From a virus, in the IMG/VR virus record IMGVR_UViG_3300009181_000376, positions 1 to 22,681 of that record: 22,681 bases of DNA; one strand, 5' to 3'. Both the position numbers and the translations under genes were made by a program. Each line of letters begins with the position of its first letter. Positions within the stretch are counted from its first letter, which is position 1. The notes under the pieces were generated by a model. That model was not told where the DNA came from. It was given only the letters and a program-made list of their open reading frames with translations, and ran no database searches. This document shows positions 8,484 through 16,497 of this stretch, one piece after another.

Positions 8484-8972
8484 CTATTGGCTGAACGTTA
8501 GATCCTGCTCCGGTGGGGGCAGTGTTTTGTCGACTGGTATTGTAACAAATGGATAATTTGGACCGCGCCACTTATTGCCGGCACCCATTGGAGTTCCGCT
8601 AGAATACTGCATTTCTACCATATTACTCTTTACTGCAAAGCGTAAAACAGAAGCATACGAAGAAGAAGCAGATTTTAGAAGTTCTCCAGGAACAGACTTT
8701 CCAATATTGGACGCAAACGTGATTGCAAGGTTGGTGTATATGGCAAGGTTGGCCTGCCATGGAGCTCCGGTATCAGTATCTATATTTGAATTATCAGGAT
8801 TCATGGCAAAGGGCCACCCAATCCTGATTCCTTTGCCGGCCCAGTCAGCCATAAGTGCATCGAGCTCCTCGCAGGCGCTCTGTAGCTGCTCTGGGGACAA
8901 GTCAAAAACGTAGTCCGCTAGTCCTATCTTTTCATAAGCTTTTGTAACGAACTGACGTTTGGTGTAGCTCAT
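8484..8972 (-). CDS. Tail accessory factor, P22 gp4-like
   Basis: This 162-residue protein matches P22 gp4 (about 166 residues), the first protein to join the portal after packaging. The N-terminal pattern [14 protein letters not shown], then [20 protein letters not shown] and KGIRIGWPF, is characteristic. It is followed by the helical centre with [20 protein letters not shown] and a Pro-rich C-terminal tail. In assembly it would extend the portal and provide the docking surface for the gp10-like hub. Start and upstream stop overlap as ATGA and the Shine-Dalgarno is weak, so translation is probably coupled to the preceding gene. P22 gp4 has been reported to hydrolyse peptidoglycan; nothing here shows that directly. 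Confidence 0.85.
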   Translation of the reverse strand: MSYTKRQFVTKAYEKIGLADYVFDLSPEQLQSACEELDALMADWAGKGIRIGWPFAMNPDNSNIDTDTGAPWQANLAIYTNLAITFASNIGKSVPGELLKSASSSYASVLRFAVKSNMVEMQYSSGTPMGAGNKWRGPNYPFVTIPVDKTLPPPEQDLTFSQ

Positions 8973-9400
8973 GTCTTACTCTTGGGAAGTACCTTCGAGA
9001 TTTTGTCCACGTTTTCACGGGCAAGTTTGTGGGCCTCAGCAAGTCTTTTTTTATCACCTTGAATAACTATAGCTTCACTCAAAGTATGAAGGTCAGTGTG
9101 AGCCTGAAATCTTGCTTCTTCTTTTTTTGACGGCTCAAGCATAGAGATTTTCATAGCAACGGCTTCAGGCTTAGAATTGCCCTTAGAATTGTCCTTAGAC
9201 ATTTCCTTAGCCATGCCCTTAGACATTTCCTTATCCATTCCCTTAGACATATCATTGGCCTTAGCTTTTGGCTTAGGCTTTGACTTTCCAGCGGTACTTA
9301 AGGCAATGGCAACAGCCTGCTTCTGCGGCTTTCCATGCTTCATTTCAAGTTTGATGTTGCTTGAGATAGTCTTTTGTGAAGATCCTTTCTTCAATGGCAT
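8969..9400 (-). CDS. Lysine-rich repeat-containing small phage protein
   Basis: This is a 143-residue, strongly basic protein. Residues 1-40 ([20 protein letters not shown], then [17 protein letters not shown]) match a short conserved phage N-terminus of unknown function that I have seen in head regions. Residues about 49-76 consist of seven four-residue repeats of the type x-Met/Asn-Ser-Lys ([28 protein letters not shown]). The C-terminus (about 90-143) is a charged helix. ATG 9400 follows AAAGGAA and lies one base after the upstream stop codon. High positive charge could mean DNA or scaffold contact inside the head, but that is inference only. Confidence 0.65.
   Translation of the reverse strand: MPLKKGSSQKTISSNIKLEMKHGKPQKQAVAIALSTAGKSKPKPKAKANDMSKGMDKEMSKGMAKEMSKDNSKGNSKPEAVAMKISMLEPSKKEEARFQAHTDLHTLSEAIVIQGDKKRLAEAHKLARENVDKISKVLPKSKT
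9171..9254. repeat. 12-bp tandem repeat, seven units, inside the lysine-rich protein gene
   Basis: Seven imperfect 12-base units follow one another on the plus strand: TTAGAATTGCCC, TTAGAATTGTCC, TTAGACATTTCC, TTAGCCATGCCC, TTAGACATTTCC, TTATCCATTCCC and TTAGACATATCA. Each encodes four residues in frame, so changes in copy number would lengthen or shorten the protein without a frameshift. Units 3-4 and 5-6 also form a 24-base higher-order repeat. Confidence 0.85.
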
Positions 9401-9403
9401 TTT

Positions 9404-9604
9404 CTATTCCTTTGCCTTTTTCTTGGCTTTAGGTGTTACTCCTGTCTCAAACGCCGAAACGGCTTCTGGAACAGACTCAAACCAAACTCCACTAGCCAAA
9501 GCATCAGCTAGTTCCGCTTCGTTTTCTACAAGTTCATAATCAAATGAATATCCACCACCCTTCTGGGAACCTGGGCTTGTGAATACAGATCTTGGAAAGT
9601 CCAT
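9404..9604 (-). CDS. Small conserved phage protein of unknown function
   Basis: This 66-residue acidic-to-mixed protein starts MDFPRSVFTSPGSQKGGGYS. The start at 9604 is preferred to the longer open frame because AAGGAG precedes it at good spacing and the longer version would read through the terminator-like hairpin. The pattern (a start like M-x-F-P, then SPG, then a Glu/Leu helix with a short Trp-containing segment, then a Lys-rich tail) resembles small proteins of about 60-90 residues that sit near coat genes in many phages. I do not know its function. It is the first gene after the hairpin at 9624-9655. Confidence 0.55.
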   Translation of the reverse strand: MDFPRSVFTSPGSQKGGGYSFDYELVENEAELADALASGVWFESVPEAVSAFETGVTPKAKKKAKE

Positions 9605-9610
9605 TTTATA

Positions 9611-9624
9611 CTCCTTAAAAGGAG
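9611..9624 (-). promoter_or_regulatory. Palindrome that can hide the Shine-Dalgarno of the 66-residue gene
   Basis: The minus strand reads CTCCTTTTAAGGAG, a perfect palindrome. AAGGAG (9616-9611) is the Shine-Dalgarno of the gene starting at 9604. It can pair with CTCCT just upstream, leaving a four-base loop. It abuts the terminator-like hairpin. A regulatory effect is inferred. Confidence 0.4.
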
Positions 9625-9655
9625 CCCTAGCAGGCAGGGGGATACCTGCTAGGGC
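9616..9655 (-). terminator. Intrinsic-terminator-like hairpin between capsid and tail gene blocks
   Basis: Two perfect 11-base arms (9624-9634 and 9645-9655, GCCCTAGCAGG on the plus strand) form a G+C-rich stem with a 10-base loop. On the minus strand it is followed by TCCTTTT. It lies ten bases after the stop of the putative decoration gene. The T-tract is short, so it may only partly stop transcription, favouring coat-region mRNA over downstream tail genes. It could also act as an mRNA-stabilising 3' hairpin. Confidence 0.65.
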
Positions 9656-9665
9656 CAAGAGGAAA

Positions 9666-10283
9666 CTACGAAATACGATAGGTCACAAAGGTCGAAGCTG
9701 CGGTCTTTTTAGTACGGAACTGAGCCGAGGTTGAGAGAGCAACAGCAGCCGCACCAACAATAGTGTGGCCGGTAGCAGCAGTCACCGTGAAGGCATTGGT
9801 GGCTCCAGTGTTGATCGCAATCCAGTCAAATGAGTCACCGATAGCCCAGACTGCAGCAGCATCTAGAACGGCTCCGGTATCAAGAGTCGCGACAACCGCA
9901 GCAGCTGTGGTCGAGGTCACGATGCGGTTTGAAAGGAGGGCTATGGTCAGCGTACCTGTGGCATTCAAAGTGCCAGGGACGGGCTGATATACACCGTCAA
10001 CAGAAGTCAAAGACAGGGGAGATACGCCAATGTTGTAGAACACGGGCGATTCTCCGGCAGATTCGATCTGGATGTAGGTTGGCAAGGTGGCCGACAAAAC
10101 ACCCGAAAGGTAGGGAACGCCAGCACTCACCGTAGCCAAAAGACTCTGGGGAACTACAGGAACGGTAGCAGACTGAGCAGTCTGATTGACGTATCCTTTT
10201 CCTTGGGTCCAAACGGCAATCTGTGAGCCGGCGGGAATGGTCAGAAGAACGGTGTTGCCCTGACGCGAAACAATGGTATCCAT
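9666..10283 (-). CDS. Beta-rich putative capsid decoration / head accessory protein
   Basis: This 205-residue protein directly follows the coat gene, a usual place for decoration or head-fibre proteins. Residues 1-75 form one Thr/Val-rich beta region (NTVLLTIPAGSQIAVWTQGK). Residues about 105-205 form a second domain ending GDSFDWIAINTGATNAFTVT, then GHTIVGAAAV and FRTKKTAASTFVTYRIS. I recognise this C-terminal domain from many phage structural proteins, but it has no assigned function known to me. ATG 10283 has AAGGAG about eight bases upstream. The gene ends ten bases before the terminator-like hairpin. Abundance comparable to coat protein is inferred. Confidence 0.65.
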   Translation of the reverse strand: MDTIVSRQGNTVLLTIPAGSQIAVWTQGKGYVNQTAQSATVPVVPQSLLATVSAGVPYLSGVLSATLPTYIQIESAGESPVFYNIGVSPLSLTSVDGVYQPVPGTLNATGTLTIALLSNRIVTSTTAAAVVATLDTGAVLDAAAVWAIGDSFDWIAINTGATNAFTVTAATGHTIVGAAAVALSTSAQFRTKKTAASTFVTYRIS

Positions 10284-10304
10284 GTTGCTTTCTCCTTTTT
10301 CCTA

Positions 10305-11579
10305 TTAGGTCTGCGAGAAGTGGATCGAACCCACCATCTCGGGCTGCTTAACGACAACACCCCAGAACGCATCCAAACGCCACAGCAACTTGGAGGTCTT
10401 GATGTCCCACTGGCGTTGCAAAGTCAACTGGATACCCTGATCAGTTTCGGCCTGCATAAAGTCGGCTCCAACACCGGGAGGCATAACCAATTTACCGGGC
10501 AAAATTTCAATCGAATCCTTCTGCCAGAACGGATTGACAGGACCGGCAACAGTATTCAAGAACACAATGGCAGAAGTGCCAGATTTGGTGTTAATGATAC
10601 AGTTCTGGTACTGAGCCGCAGCGTCCGAAGTTCCCAACTGGTTGGTGATAATCGGAGGCGAGATAACCATGGTGGTCGAGGTAAGAACCTGAGAAACCGT
10701 AAAGGTCTTCAAGGAACCCGTGTCACGCTTGGTGATGTGGTGAACAGCATTGAGCCCCGCAATCGTGAAACGGTCGCCGGCAACCACGCTGGTGGTCGAG
10801 GAAACAGTTACGGTCTGGAACCGGTTGTCAGTGGGCGAGAACCCAGAGGCACTGGTAGTAGACGAAGTGGGGTTGTAGTACTGACCACCCGAGTCAAGGG
10901 TTGAAATCGTGAGACCTGAACCACCAGCAGCGGCCTGCAAACGGTAGGCGTAGTCAAGCTTGAACGTCTCAAAACCAGACACTCGACCAACGTAGGCTTC
11001 TTCGTAAGCCCTGGTGGACTTGGGGTTGTCAAACGAGCGAGAAGCAACCTGCAAGTTGGAAGCAAGGCCGTTATAGTCACGGGTCGAGATACCGAACACG
11101 CGGTCCATCATCGGTACGCCCTGCTCGTTCATGATCTGGTCCATCTGGGCCACATCATCAAAGCCAGAAGCAGCTCCACTTCGCTTGATGGTCAAGGTTC
11201 CCTGAAGGGCGGCCTTGTCGCTGATCGAGATGTTGATATCAGAAGCCAAGCGCTGAGTAGCGGCCTTCTTCAGTTCACCACCCTGAGCCATGTCGCGCAT
11301 TTCTTGGTCACTCAAGATCCAAGTAGCAGCACGACGGGTGTCGATGACAGCGGGAACCATAAGCTGGGTCTGGGTGGCGAAGTTATTCGTCATGTCAGAG
11401 CCGGCATAGGTGGTAGCAATATAGGGCATGGGACGATAAATGCCGTTGGCAGCACGTTCCATTTCGGTTTGGTCGGTTTTGTAAATACTTACGTTCCTGA
11501 CCATAACCATGGCGTCCTGATAGGCTTCCAAAGCCTCATCAAACGCAATTCGGATTTCTTTTCCAAAAGAGTTAGCCAC
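10305..11579 (-). CDS. Major capsid protein, P22 gp5-like
   Basis: This 424-residue coat protein is close to the length of P22 gp5 (430). Shared features include an N-terminal helix-rich start with an EA/IA-type segment, ISTRDYNGLASNL where P22 has FFNPQDYKKAGYDL, RAYEEAYVGRVSGFETFKL, and the stretch DNRFQTVTVSSTTSVVAGDR next to FTIAGL, which strongly parallels [20 protein letters not shown] in P22. The start is GTG at 11579, with a perfect AGGAGG at 11591-11586 and a six-base spacer, consistent with very high expression. It follows scaffold and precedes the decoration-like gene. It would form the icosahedral shell with an HK97-type fold. Confidence 0.9.
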   Translation of the reverse strand: MANSFGKEIRIAFDEALEAYQDAMVMVRNVSIYKTDQTEMERAANGIYRPMPYIATTYAGSDMTNNFATQTQLMVPAVIDTRRAATWILSDQEMRDMAQGGELKKAATQRLASDINISISDKAALQGTLTIKRSGAASGFDDVAQMDQIMNEQGVPMMDRVFGISTRDYNGLASNLQVASRSFDNPKSTRAYEEAYVGRVSGFETFKLDYAYRLQAAAGGSGLTISTLDSGGQYYNPTSSTTSASGFSPTDNRFQTVTVSSTTSVVAGDRFTIAGLNAVHHITKRDTGSLKTFTVSQVLTSTTMVISPPIITNQLGTSDAAAQYQNCIINTKSGTSAIVFLNTVAGPVNPFWQKDSIEILPGKLVMPPGVGADFMQAETDQGIQLTLQRQWDIKTSKLLWRLDAFWGVVVKQPEMVGSIHFSQT

Positions 11580-11730
11580 AATTGGCCTCCTGTAGATGAA
11601 GTCGAGGTGTCTGCAACGCAGAATCCCTCATAAGTGACTCATCCATAACGGTGGACGGGGCCGAATTGTACTGCGCTTTTAATGGGGCGCGAATCCAAAG
11701 TACTAGCCGCTCACAACGGCCTTCGTGTTT
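11580..11730. other. Untranslated gap between scaffold and coat genes
   Basis: At 151 bases this is the longest untranslated gap inside the operon. On the minus strand it contains a perfect TCTGC-GTT-GCAGA hairpin (11622-11610), a possible -10 TACAAT without a convincing -35, and the AGGAGG of the coat gene at its end. It could be a coat mRNA leader with its own weak promoter or a processing site. No gene is seen in it. Confidence 0.5.
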
Positions 11731-12600
11731 TTACCTACGAGCGGACTGTCTGTCCCTCAAGTTCCTTTTATAAGCAATAATCTTAGTGCGGTCACCGGAT
11801 CTCTCAGCCTCTTTCTCTAGACGAGCTAGTACTTGGTCAGACACTCGGCCTCCACCAGTTCCTGATACCGTCCTTTCTGGAGCAGTCCTTCCTGAAGATG
11901 TTGCCATACCCTTCCTCATTAGCTCAAATCGAGCCATTTCAGCCACAAACAAGATTGGCTCCTGAATGGCCGCTAAAGCTTCAAGTGCTTTCTTGTCCTT
12001 GCCCAAACTATAAATCAACGCAGTAGGCTTTTGTGCCGCAGCTAGGACCAATCCTCGCTGTGTCTCATTAAGCTTACCAGTCACAAGCTCTTCTACATCC
12101 TCATAGTCTGCGACTTTTCCAATGGCCTGCGCCTTTGCCGTCTCATACCCAGACTTCTTGCTTTCCCAAAGTTGGTTTGCTCGGTTTTGCTGATCTTTTT
12201 GTTCAGCAATTCTAGCTCTAACCTTCTCTGCCTTCTTGTTCCATTCAAGAACAGCAACAACGTGCTGCTCCTCATCAAAACCAAAGTCTACTGCACGGGG
12301 AATTGGTCCAAGTTCTTCTTCTTGTGGTGTTGCACTTGCTCCACTAAGTTCAGAAACCTGTTGCCTAAGCTTCCTAAGCTCTTTGTCCTTCTCCCGCGCT
12401 ACCTTTCTCAGCGTCCTAACCAAAGGTGCCGGCTCTTCCGGCTCTTCTTCCTCTGTGTTTTCTGCATCAGCTTCGAAAATAAGGTCTTCTTGGTCCTCGT
12501 CTTCAGCAGTCCCTGGCGCGTCGATGGAATTGGTCTCATCGACAATCTCAGTTTCCTGATCTTCCAAGTCAAGATCATCCTCAAGTTCGTCTTCTTGCAT
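11731..12600 (-). CDS. Scaffolding protein
   Basis: This 289-residue, highly charged protein lies between portal and coat, exactly where P22 gp8 (303 residues) lies. Residues 1-60 are extremely acidic (EDELEDDLDLEDQE and TEEEEPEEP). Residues about 62-90 form a charged coiled coil (RTLRKVAREKDKELRKLRQQ). A second helical region spans about 105-225, and the C-terminus is strongly basic (KIIAYKRNLRDRQSARR), as in P22 scaffold, where a basic C-terminal helix-turn-helix binds coat. AGGGGAC precedes ATG 12600. It would guide procapsid assembly and leave before or during packaging. Identification rests on position and composition. Confidence 0.8.
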   Translation of the reverse strand: MQEDELEDDLDLEDQETEIVDETNSIDAPGTAEDEDQEDLIFEADAENTEEEEPEEPAPLVRTLRKVAREKDKELRKLRQQVSELSGASATPQEEELGPIPRAVDFGFDEEQHVVAVLEWNKKAEKVRARIAEQKDQQNRANQLWESKKSGYETAKAQAIGKVADYEDVEELVTGKLNETQRGLVLAAAQKPTALIYSLGKDKKALEALAAIQEPILFVAEMARFELMRKGMATSSGRTAPERTVSGTGGGRVSDQVLARLEKEAERSGDRTKIIAYKRNLRDRQSARR

Positions 12601-12629
12601 TTAGTCCCCTTTTTCCATTTTTGTCAAGT

Positions 12630-14930
12630 CTAAGCCCCAACGGGGCCATTTTGTCCTGATAATAAATCAGCTATAGCTGGTGGAGGAGCCCCTTGATCAG
12701 CCTGAGCCGGTGGTTGTATGCCCATATCCATTGGTGGTGTCATTGACTGGTCCATTGGTGGCATTTGCTGCTGAACTGGCATTGGCATTGGTTCAGGCAT
12801 AGGTTCAAGAGAGGCGGCCTCTGCCTGAACGGCCTCAAACTGAGCTCCAACCTTTGCCAACATTTCAAGCACTTGAGCCTTGGTCTTTTGCACGTCAGCC
12901 AGCGTAAGCTTGGTTTGTGCTTGGATCTTCTCTACATTTGCCATTGTTTCCATCATCGATACCCGATCTTTATTTGCGGCGGCACTAGCTTGGTCAGCAG
13001 CTGCTTTTAGGTATTCCTGCTGTGCATCTGGAACGTTATTGGCTTGTGCCATAGCTTCAGCGTCTGCCTTGTCCTTGTCGGTAGGCTGGCCAATACCCAT
13101 CTTAAGCATCTTTTTACGGAAGAACTCCTGAACGTCGTTAAGTCCAACGCCTTCCGAGTTTAGAATAGCGGTGGCCTGCAAGACTGACTTGCTTTCTGGA
13201 TCGTCTACGCCTTGAAGCATTCCCACAAGGTTACGAACTGTCGCCGCCTTCTTGGTAGCAGATGCAGGGCCAACAATCGGCACCACGTCAAAGCTTGCCT
13301 CTGTTAAATCGTTGGATGCGGCAATAATGCCGCCCATCACTTTTTTGGCCATAAGCTCAATGGAGTTCACTTCGCCTTGTGGACCAATAGCTTTCATCTT
13401 TCGCCCAGGCTCTGTGTAGGTTTCTTGTGCCATGGATAGCCAGATCTTGCCACCATAGGCTCGGCCCATTGCATTGTTGCTATGGTACATGAAGGTCTGC
13501 ATATCAAGAGAAGCATGAATGCTTTCAACGGTCTCTGCACTCACGTTTGAGATAATCTTGTCTGCCTGATTAGCGCCGCCTAAAATCTCCTGCATACCAG
13601 TCTGCACCAAAGAAAGTAGCGCAACGGTGGCCGGCGCAATCTCTGGGGGTTTGGTGTAGCCAACAGGTCCAGCTGGCATCGTGTCACCAGCTAGGTTCTT
13701 GATTGGATTGACAGTTAGGAACGGCATATCGTTAATGTTGGCTTCGGCCCATTCCTGCTCGTGGCCGACAATCTGCTCATCAAGGAAAATTGGCTTCTGA
13801 GTTTTAAACAGGGCAGCCATCTCGGTGAGCGTTGTCAGCTGTGCGTTGCTTATACGCTGGAGATCTTTGGCAGGTCTGACCTGACCCATGGACCATTCCT
13901 TATTGTCGATAAAGAACCGCTGCCCATAAATTGGAACAATAGGAATGTACTTGCCAGCTATATACCCACAATCTTCTAGGATGCCACCTCCAGAGAGCAG
14001 GTACTTGTGGACTTTTCTCGACTTGACTTTCTTTTCTCGAATTTTCTGGTATCCCTTTGACACCAAATCCTTCTCAATCTCGGGAAACTCTTTGAGCCGA
14101 GAGGCAAGGTACTTTTGCTCAGGTAACTTTTCAATCGAGTCAACCGCCGGCAGCCATTGCCAAACCGTTACGGTATCTTTAAGGATTTCAACCTCGTAAT
14201 ACTCTGCGACATAGACCACGTCTTCGGCATACCAGTCAAAGAAGGTCTGGCCAATTAGTTGTGGCCAGCTGGTTGGGTCATCGTCAAACTCGTCTTCATA
14301 GTCTTCTCGACTATAGGACTGAAGGATGAAGGCACACTTAGCGTCTGACTTGTCCTGTTTTTTGGCTCCAAGGTCAAACCATACATTCTTATCGGCATCT
14401 GGAATGGGCTCAAACCTGATCCGTTGGTACTCATCTTCTGACTCTTCGTTTTCATATTCGCACCGCAGCCGATAGGCGCCGAAACCGCCAGTGATGGCCT
14501 CTTCGGCAGCAGTAGTATAGGCTTCCTGTGCGCTTGAGTCTTGTTCGTCGGCCCGTAATAGGCTGTCGCATAATTCGGCAAGGTCAGTTTCGCTACCGTC
14601 ATGGTTCACAAAGTTCACTGTGACTGGGTTGTTCCGCATTTCTGACATGATACGGATGACAGACATTCGGATCTTGTTGGCCTCCATTTTGGGTCGGTTG
14701 GCAAACTGAGCTCCGAAATCACCTTCCCACTGAGCACCGGGGACCATGCAGAAGCGACGGTCAGCTAGGCACTCTTGGCGCACGTCAAACATAACTTCCT
14801 GAATAGCATTAAAGCGTTCAAGCGCATCTTCATGGATATCTGCAAGCTTTTGCGCTTTGGTCTTTCTGGTTGGTGCTTCTTCTGAATCTGCGTATTCTGA
14901 CTCAGACGGCATTGGCGAAGGGTATGCCAC
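12630..14930 (-). CDS. Portal protein, P22-like
   Basis: This 766-residue protein matches the P22-type portal family (P22 gp1 is 725 residues). Characteristic parts are FNAIQEVMFDVRQECLADRR with a following GAQWEGDF, NPVTVNFVNHDG, an EEAITGGFGAYRLRCEY segment, WFDLGAKKQDKSDAKCAFI, and the later GGANQADKIISNVSAETVES. Residues about 620-690 are a long helix like the P22 barrel. The last 60 residues are rich in Met, Pro and Gln. A TTG and an ATG in the same frame lack ribosome-binding sites. GTG 14930 has AAGGAG (14943-14938) seven bases upstream and is my chosen start. It overlaps the previous gene by 29 bases. It forms the packaging channel and tail attachment site. Confidence 0.9.
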   Translation of the reverse strand: MAYPSPMPSESEYADSEEAPTRKTKAQKLADIHEDALERFNAIQEVMFDVRQECLADRRFCMVPGAQWEGDFGAQFANRPKMEANKIRMSVIRIMSEMRNNPVTVNFVNHDGSETDLAELCDSLLRADEQDSSAQEAYTTAAEEAITGGFGAYRLRCEYENEESEDEYQRIRFEPIPDADKNVWFDLGAKKQDKSDAKCAFILQSYSREDYEDEFDDDPTSWPQLIGQTFFDWYAEDVVYVAEYYEVEILKDTVTVWQWLPAVDSIEKLPEQKYLASRLKEFPEIEKDLVSKGYQKIREKKVKSRKVHKYLLSGGGILEDCGYIAGKYIPIVPIYGQRFFIDNKEWSMGQVRPAKDLQRISNAQLTTLTEMAALFKTQKPIFLDEQIVGHEQEWAEANINDMPFLTVNPIKNLAGDTMPAGPVGYTKPPEIAPATVALLSLVQTGMQEILGGANQADKIISNVSAETVESIHASLDMQTFMYHSNNAMGRAYGGKIWLSMAQETYTEPGRKMKAIGPQGEVNSIELMAKKVMGGIIAASNDLTEASFDVVPIVGPASATKKAATVRNLVGMLQGVDDPESKSVLQATAILNSEGVGLNDVQEFFRKKMLKMGIGQPTDKDKADAEAMAQANNVPDAQQEYLKAAADQASAAANKDRVSMMETMANVEKIQAQTKLTLADVQKTKAQVLEMLAKVGAQFEAVQAEAASLEPMPEPMPMPVQQQMPPMDQSMTPPMDMGIQPPAQADQGAPPPAIADLLSGQNGPVGA

Positions 14931-15249
14931 GGTTGGGCTCCTTTTTGTAAGTTGGCTTTTTCTTTTTTTCAATATGCTTAGGATGCATTAATCCCCAAAC
15001 CAGACGCCTAAACCAAAAGCGTTTAGACTTTGGTGCCTTGCCTAAGAGCTCAAGATACCAACGGTGGTCGAGTTCCGTCTGCTTTGCGTAGATATCCTGG
15101 CACAGTCTGTGTAACGCAAAATTATCAAGAGCAGCAATTTCTGCCGGCTTCAATGGTTTGACGTGGAATACCTCAACCATCTCGGTGTACATTCCCAAAA
15201 AAACAGCACGGTCACGAGTAGCCTTTGGTCCTTTGTTATGGATAATCAT
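14902..15249 (-). CDS. Small protein of unknown function between terminase and portal
   Basis: This 115-residue basic protein has a Leu/Ala-rich helical centre (PLKPAEIAALDNFALHRLCQ, YLELLGKA) and a strongly Lys/Arg-rich C-terminal third (KSKRFWFRRLVWGL, EKKKKPTYKKEP). Its ATG lies nine bases after the terminase TAA in the same frame, without a clear Shine-Dalgarno, so it is probably made by re-initiation after terminase. The codons for its Lys-rich tail also carry the ribosome-binding site of the portal gene. Genes of this size sit between terminase and portal in several phages, but I do not recognise a function. The start could also be the internal Met 20. Confidence 0.6.
   Translation of the reverse strand: MIIHNKGPKATRDRAVFLGMYTEMVEVFHVKPLKPAEIAALDNFALHRLCQDIYAKQTELDHRWYLELLGKAPKSKRFWFRRLVWGLMHPKHIEKKKKPTYKKEPNRGIPFANAV
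14928..14943 (-). promoter_or_regulatory. Ribosome-binding site that fixes the GTG start of portal
   Basis: The minus strand reads AAGGAG, seven bases, then GTG (14930-14928). The earlier in-frame TTG at 14972 and the later ATG at 14912 have no comparable site, so the GTG is the likely start. The site is embedded in the coding end of the preceding 115-residue gene. Confidence 0.75.
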
Positions 15250-15258
15250 GCCGATACA

Positions 15259-16497
15259 TTAACTCCACTTGCTCACTGTTGGCAAGGGTTTAGCCCTTAC
15301 GAGCTCTTTGTGGTTGTCTTTTGCCATATGCATTAGCAGATACCGTGCTGCGTCAATGCCATGGTTAAAAGCATCAATGGGTTCCGGCAGGAACTTACCG
15401 TTCTTGTCGGCCTTCCAAGTGTAAGCATAGAACTCCTTAATCAGGTTTCTAGACTGCGGCGTGATAAATATCTTCTTGCCTAACATAAAGTCTAGTCCGA
15501 ATCGTATGCTGTCTGGGCCTTTCTTGGCGGCGTGGATATTCCAGCCAGCACGGTGTAAATCTTCTATAGATTTGGGCTCCGATGAATCGGCAACTATAAA
15601 AGCAGTGGACGACACTTCACGTCCACGCATGAGCCCAGAAAGATCAGAGTTGGTTAGGTTGGTCTGGTATATCTTTTCATCTAGATAGACCTCCTCGCCC
15701 CGAGTCCACACATCAATCAGCGCCGCAGGGTCGCTACTGAAACCAAAGTCGAGCCCGTATCCATAACGTTTGGCGTTCTCTGGTATGTCTGACTGAGAGA
15801 AAGACTTGAACACAAGTCCCTCTGTAACGCCCCATTCACCAAGAGCGTAAACCTGTCGTGCAGTTCCAGTCAGGGAGTTTAGGCGCTCCTTATAGGCTTC
15901 GTCTATGAACCTGTTATCAAGGTATGTTGTCTTAACTATCGTGCAGCTTTTGATCTGTGCGTCGATGAAGTACTGCTTCAGCCAGTGAAAAGAACTCACG
16001 GGGTTAAACGACACCGTGATCTGGAAGGGAACCTCAGACATACCGCGCAAACGTAGGTCCAGCTGCGTTAGGTCGTCCTGCTCAAACTCGTTTGCCTCTT
16101 CCATCCAGACGGCTTGCAGTATGCCCGTCTTGAAAGTGATAGACTTTATCTTGTCTTGGCTGTCGAGCCCAAGGAAAAGGGCTTGGTTACCGTTTGGTGC
16201 TGTTATGGTCATGTCGGTCTTGTTCACCGTGAACAAGCCTTCCATGTTCCATTGTGAAATGACCTGGTTCATTAGGGCAAAGGTCGAGAACCGGTTGGTC
16301 ACAGCAAACTTTCTAGTTATTAGTAGGTTGTATCCTGATACTGTCAGCAGCCTGAAAACAAAGCGTTGCGCTATGAACATGGACTTGCCCGAACCTGATC
16401 CGCCAAAGATTACGTTGAAGCGGTCCCAGTTGGCGTACAGTGGTTTGTATATATCGTTTGTGCAGTCGTCCAGACCTGACCAGTCAACCTTAGTCAT
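15259..16497 (-). CDS. terL: Terminase large subunit (PBSX/Terminase_3-like)
   Basis: This 412-residue protein is the ATP-driven packaging motor and headful or site-specific nuclease. It has Walker A GGSGSGKS at residues 32-39, Walker B ILQAVWMEE at 126-134, coupling motif VSFNP at 162-166, and a C-terminal RNase H-like nuclease. The likely metal-binding acidic residues of the nuclease are D250 (YGLDFGFSSDP), D304 (IVADSSEP) and D382 (FNHGIDAARY). Overall spacing fits the PBSX/SPP1-type family rather than the longer P22 gp2 (499 residues). It overlaps the small-subunit gene as ATGA. All key residues are present, so it should be active. Confidence 0.95.
   Translation of the reverse strand: MTKVDWSGLDDCTNDIYKPLYANWDRFNVIFGGSGSGKSMFIAQRFVFRLLTVSGYNLLITRKFAVTNRFSTFALMNQVISQWNMEGLFTVNKTDMTITAPNGNQALFLGLDSQDKIKSITFKTGILQAVWMEEANEFEQDDLTQLDLRLRGMSEVPFQITVSFNPVSSFHWLKQYFIDAQIKSCTIVKTTYLDNRFIDEAYKERLNSLTGTARQVYALGEWGVTEGLVFKSFSQSDIPENAKRYGYGLDFGFSSDPAALIDVWTRGEEVYLDEKIYQTNLTNSDLSGLMRGREVSSTAFIVADSSEPKSIEDLHRAGWNIHAAKKGPDSIRFGLDFMLGKKIFITPQSRNLIKEFYAYTWKADKNGKFLPEPIDAFNHGIDAARYLLMHMAKDNHKELVRAKPLPTVSKWS

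Noticed and set aside
10320-10904. Long plus-strand open frame of 194 codons opposite the coat gene
   Set aside because: It lies antisense within a well-supported capsid gene and its product is Arg/Gly/Asn-biased without recognisable motifs, as expected for a shadow frame.
11580-11730. Promoter for the coat gene using TACAAT as -10
   Set aside because: The hexamer 17 bases upstream is a poor -35 match, so I list the gap only as a possible leader.
12172-12633. Plus-strand open frame of 153 codons opposite scaffold
   Set aside because: It is the complement of a Glu/Lys-rich gene, giving a Phe/Leu/Cys-rich artefact without a ribosome-binding site.
14950-14975. Slippery A-AAA-AAG heptamer near the end of the 115-residue gene, suggesting frameshift fusion with portal
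   Set aside because: A -1 shift leads to the wrong frame; portal lies in the +1 frame and has its own strong ribosome-binding site and GTG start.
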